6,291 nt of DNA from JBHGAV01 sp041946685 (GTDB lineage Bacteria > Acidobacteriota > Terriglobia > Bryobacterales > Bryobacteraceae), in the NCBI GenBank assembly GCA_041946685.1, contig JBHGAV010000111.1, positions 1-6,291 on the forward strand. Reading direction: 5' to 3'. Every line of letters starts with the position of its first letter. The stretch's first letter is position 1. The notes beneath the pieces are model-generated. The model made no database searches and was not told the DNA's origin. It saw only the letters and a list, made by a program, of their open reading frames with translations. Made by a program: the position numbers and the translations under genes. This document shows positions 6,283-6,291 of this stretch, one piece after another.

Positions 6283-6291
6283 ACTATTCCT

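Noticed and set aside
6093..6284. N-terminal extension of the channel gene from a GTG at 6284, adding 64 residues
   Set aside because: The extension is translated from the 33-bp repeat and its inverted arm, is basic and not signal-like, and would put the signal segment in the middle of the protein. A strong GGAGGG and a signal-like sequence mark the ATG at 6092.

Overview
This is a GC-rich bacterial window. It holds one partial housekeeping gene on the + strand and a complete three-gene tripartite efflux operon on the - strand. The organism cannot be fixed from sequence alone. The outer-membrane component shows a Gram-negative (diderm) envelope. The GC-rich coding style and the dispersed GGGACGGAC-type intergenic repeats resemble what I associate with Acidobacteriota (Bryobacterales/Solibacter-like), but that is a low-to-moderate confidence inference.

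Layout: (1) 1-213, +, is the 3' end of thiL (thiamine-monophosphate kinase), whose start lies outside the window. (2) 214-550 is a 337-bp gap between convergent genes with no credible gene. It holds G-runs, short palindromes and GC hairpins, and one copy of a 33-bp repeat. (3) 551-3634, -, is a CzcA-type heavy-metal RND pump. (4) 3649-4800, -, is its periplasmic adaptor, a predicted lipoprotein. (5) 4797-6092, -, is the TolC/CzcC-type outer-membrane channel. (6) 6093-6291 is the operon leader: a strong ribosome binding site, a weak promoter candidate, a nested inverted repeat, and a second exact copy of the 33-bp repeat next to an inverted arm.

Transcription of the operon runs from high to low coordinates in the order channel, adaptor, pump, the same order as the classical czcCBA operon. 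The channel and adaptor genes overlap by 4 bp (ATGA). Only 14 bp separate the adaptor from the pump. Together the proteins would form an envelope-spanning, proton-driven exporter. The pump carries the DFG-x3-DGA-x3-VEN signature in TM4 and lacks the three-methionine site of CusA, so a divalent cation (Zn/Co/Cd/Ni type) is a better guess than Cu(I)/Ag(I). No metal-responsive regulator lies inside the window.

The genes themselves belong to well-known families. The least ordinary feature is the exact 33-bp direct repeat on each side of the operon, with a third, shorter core copy nearby. I do not see evidence for a wholly new system.
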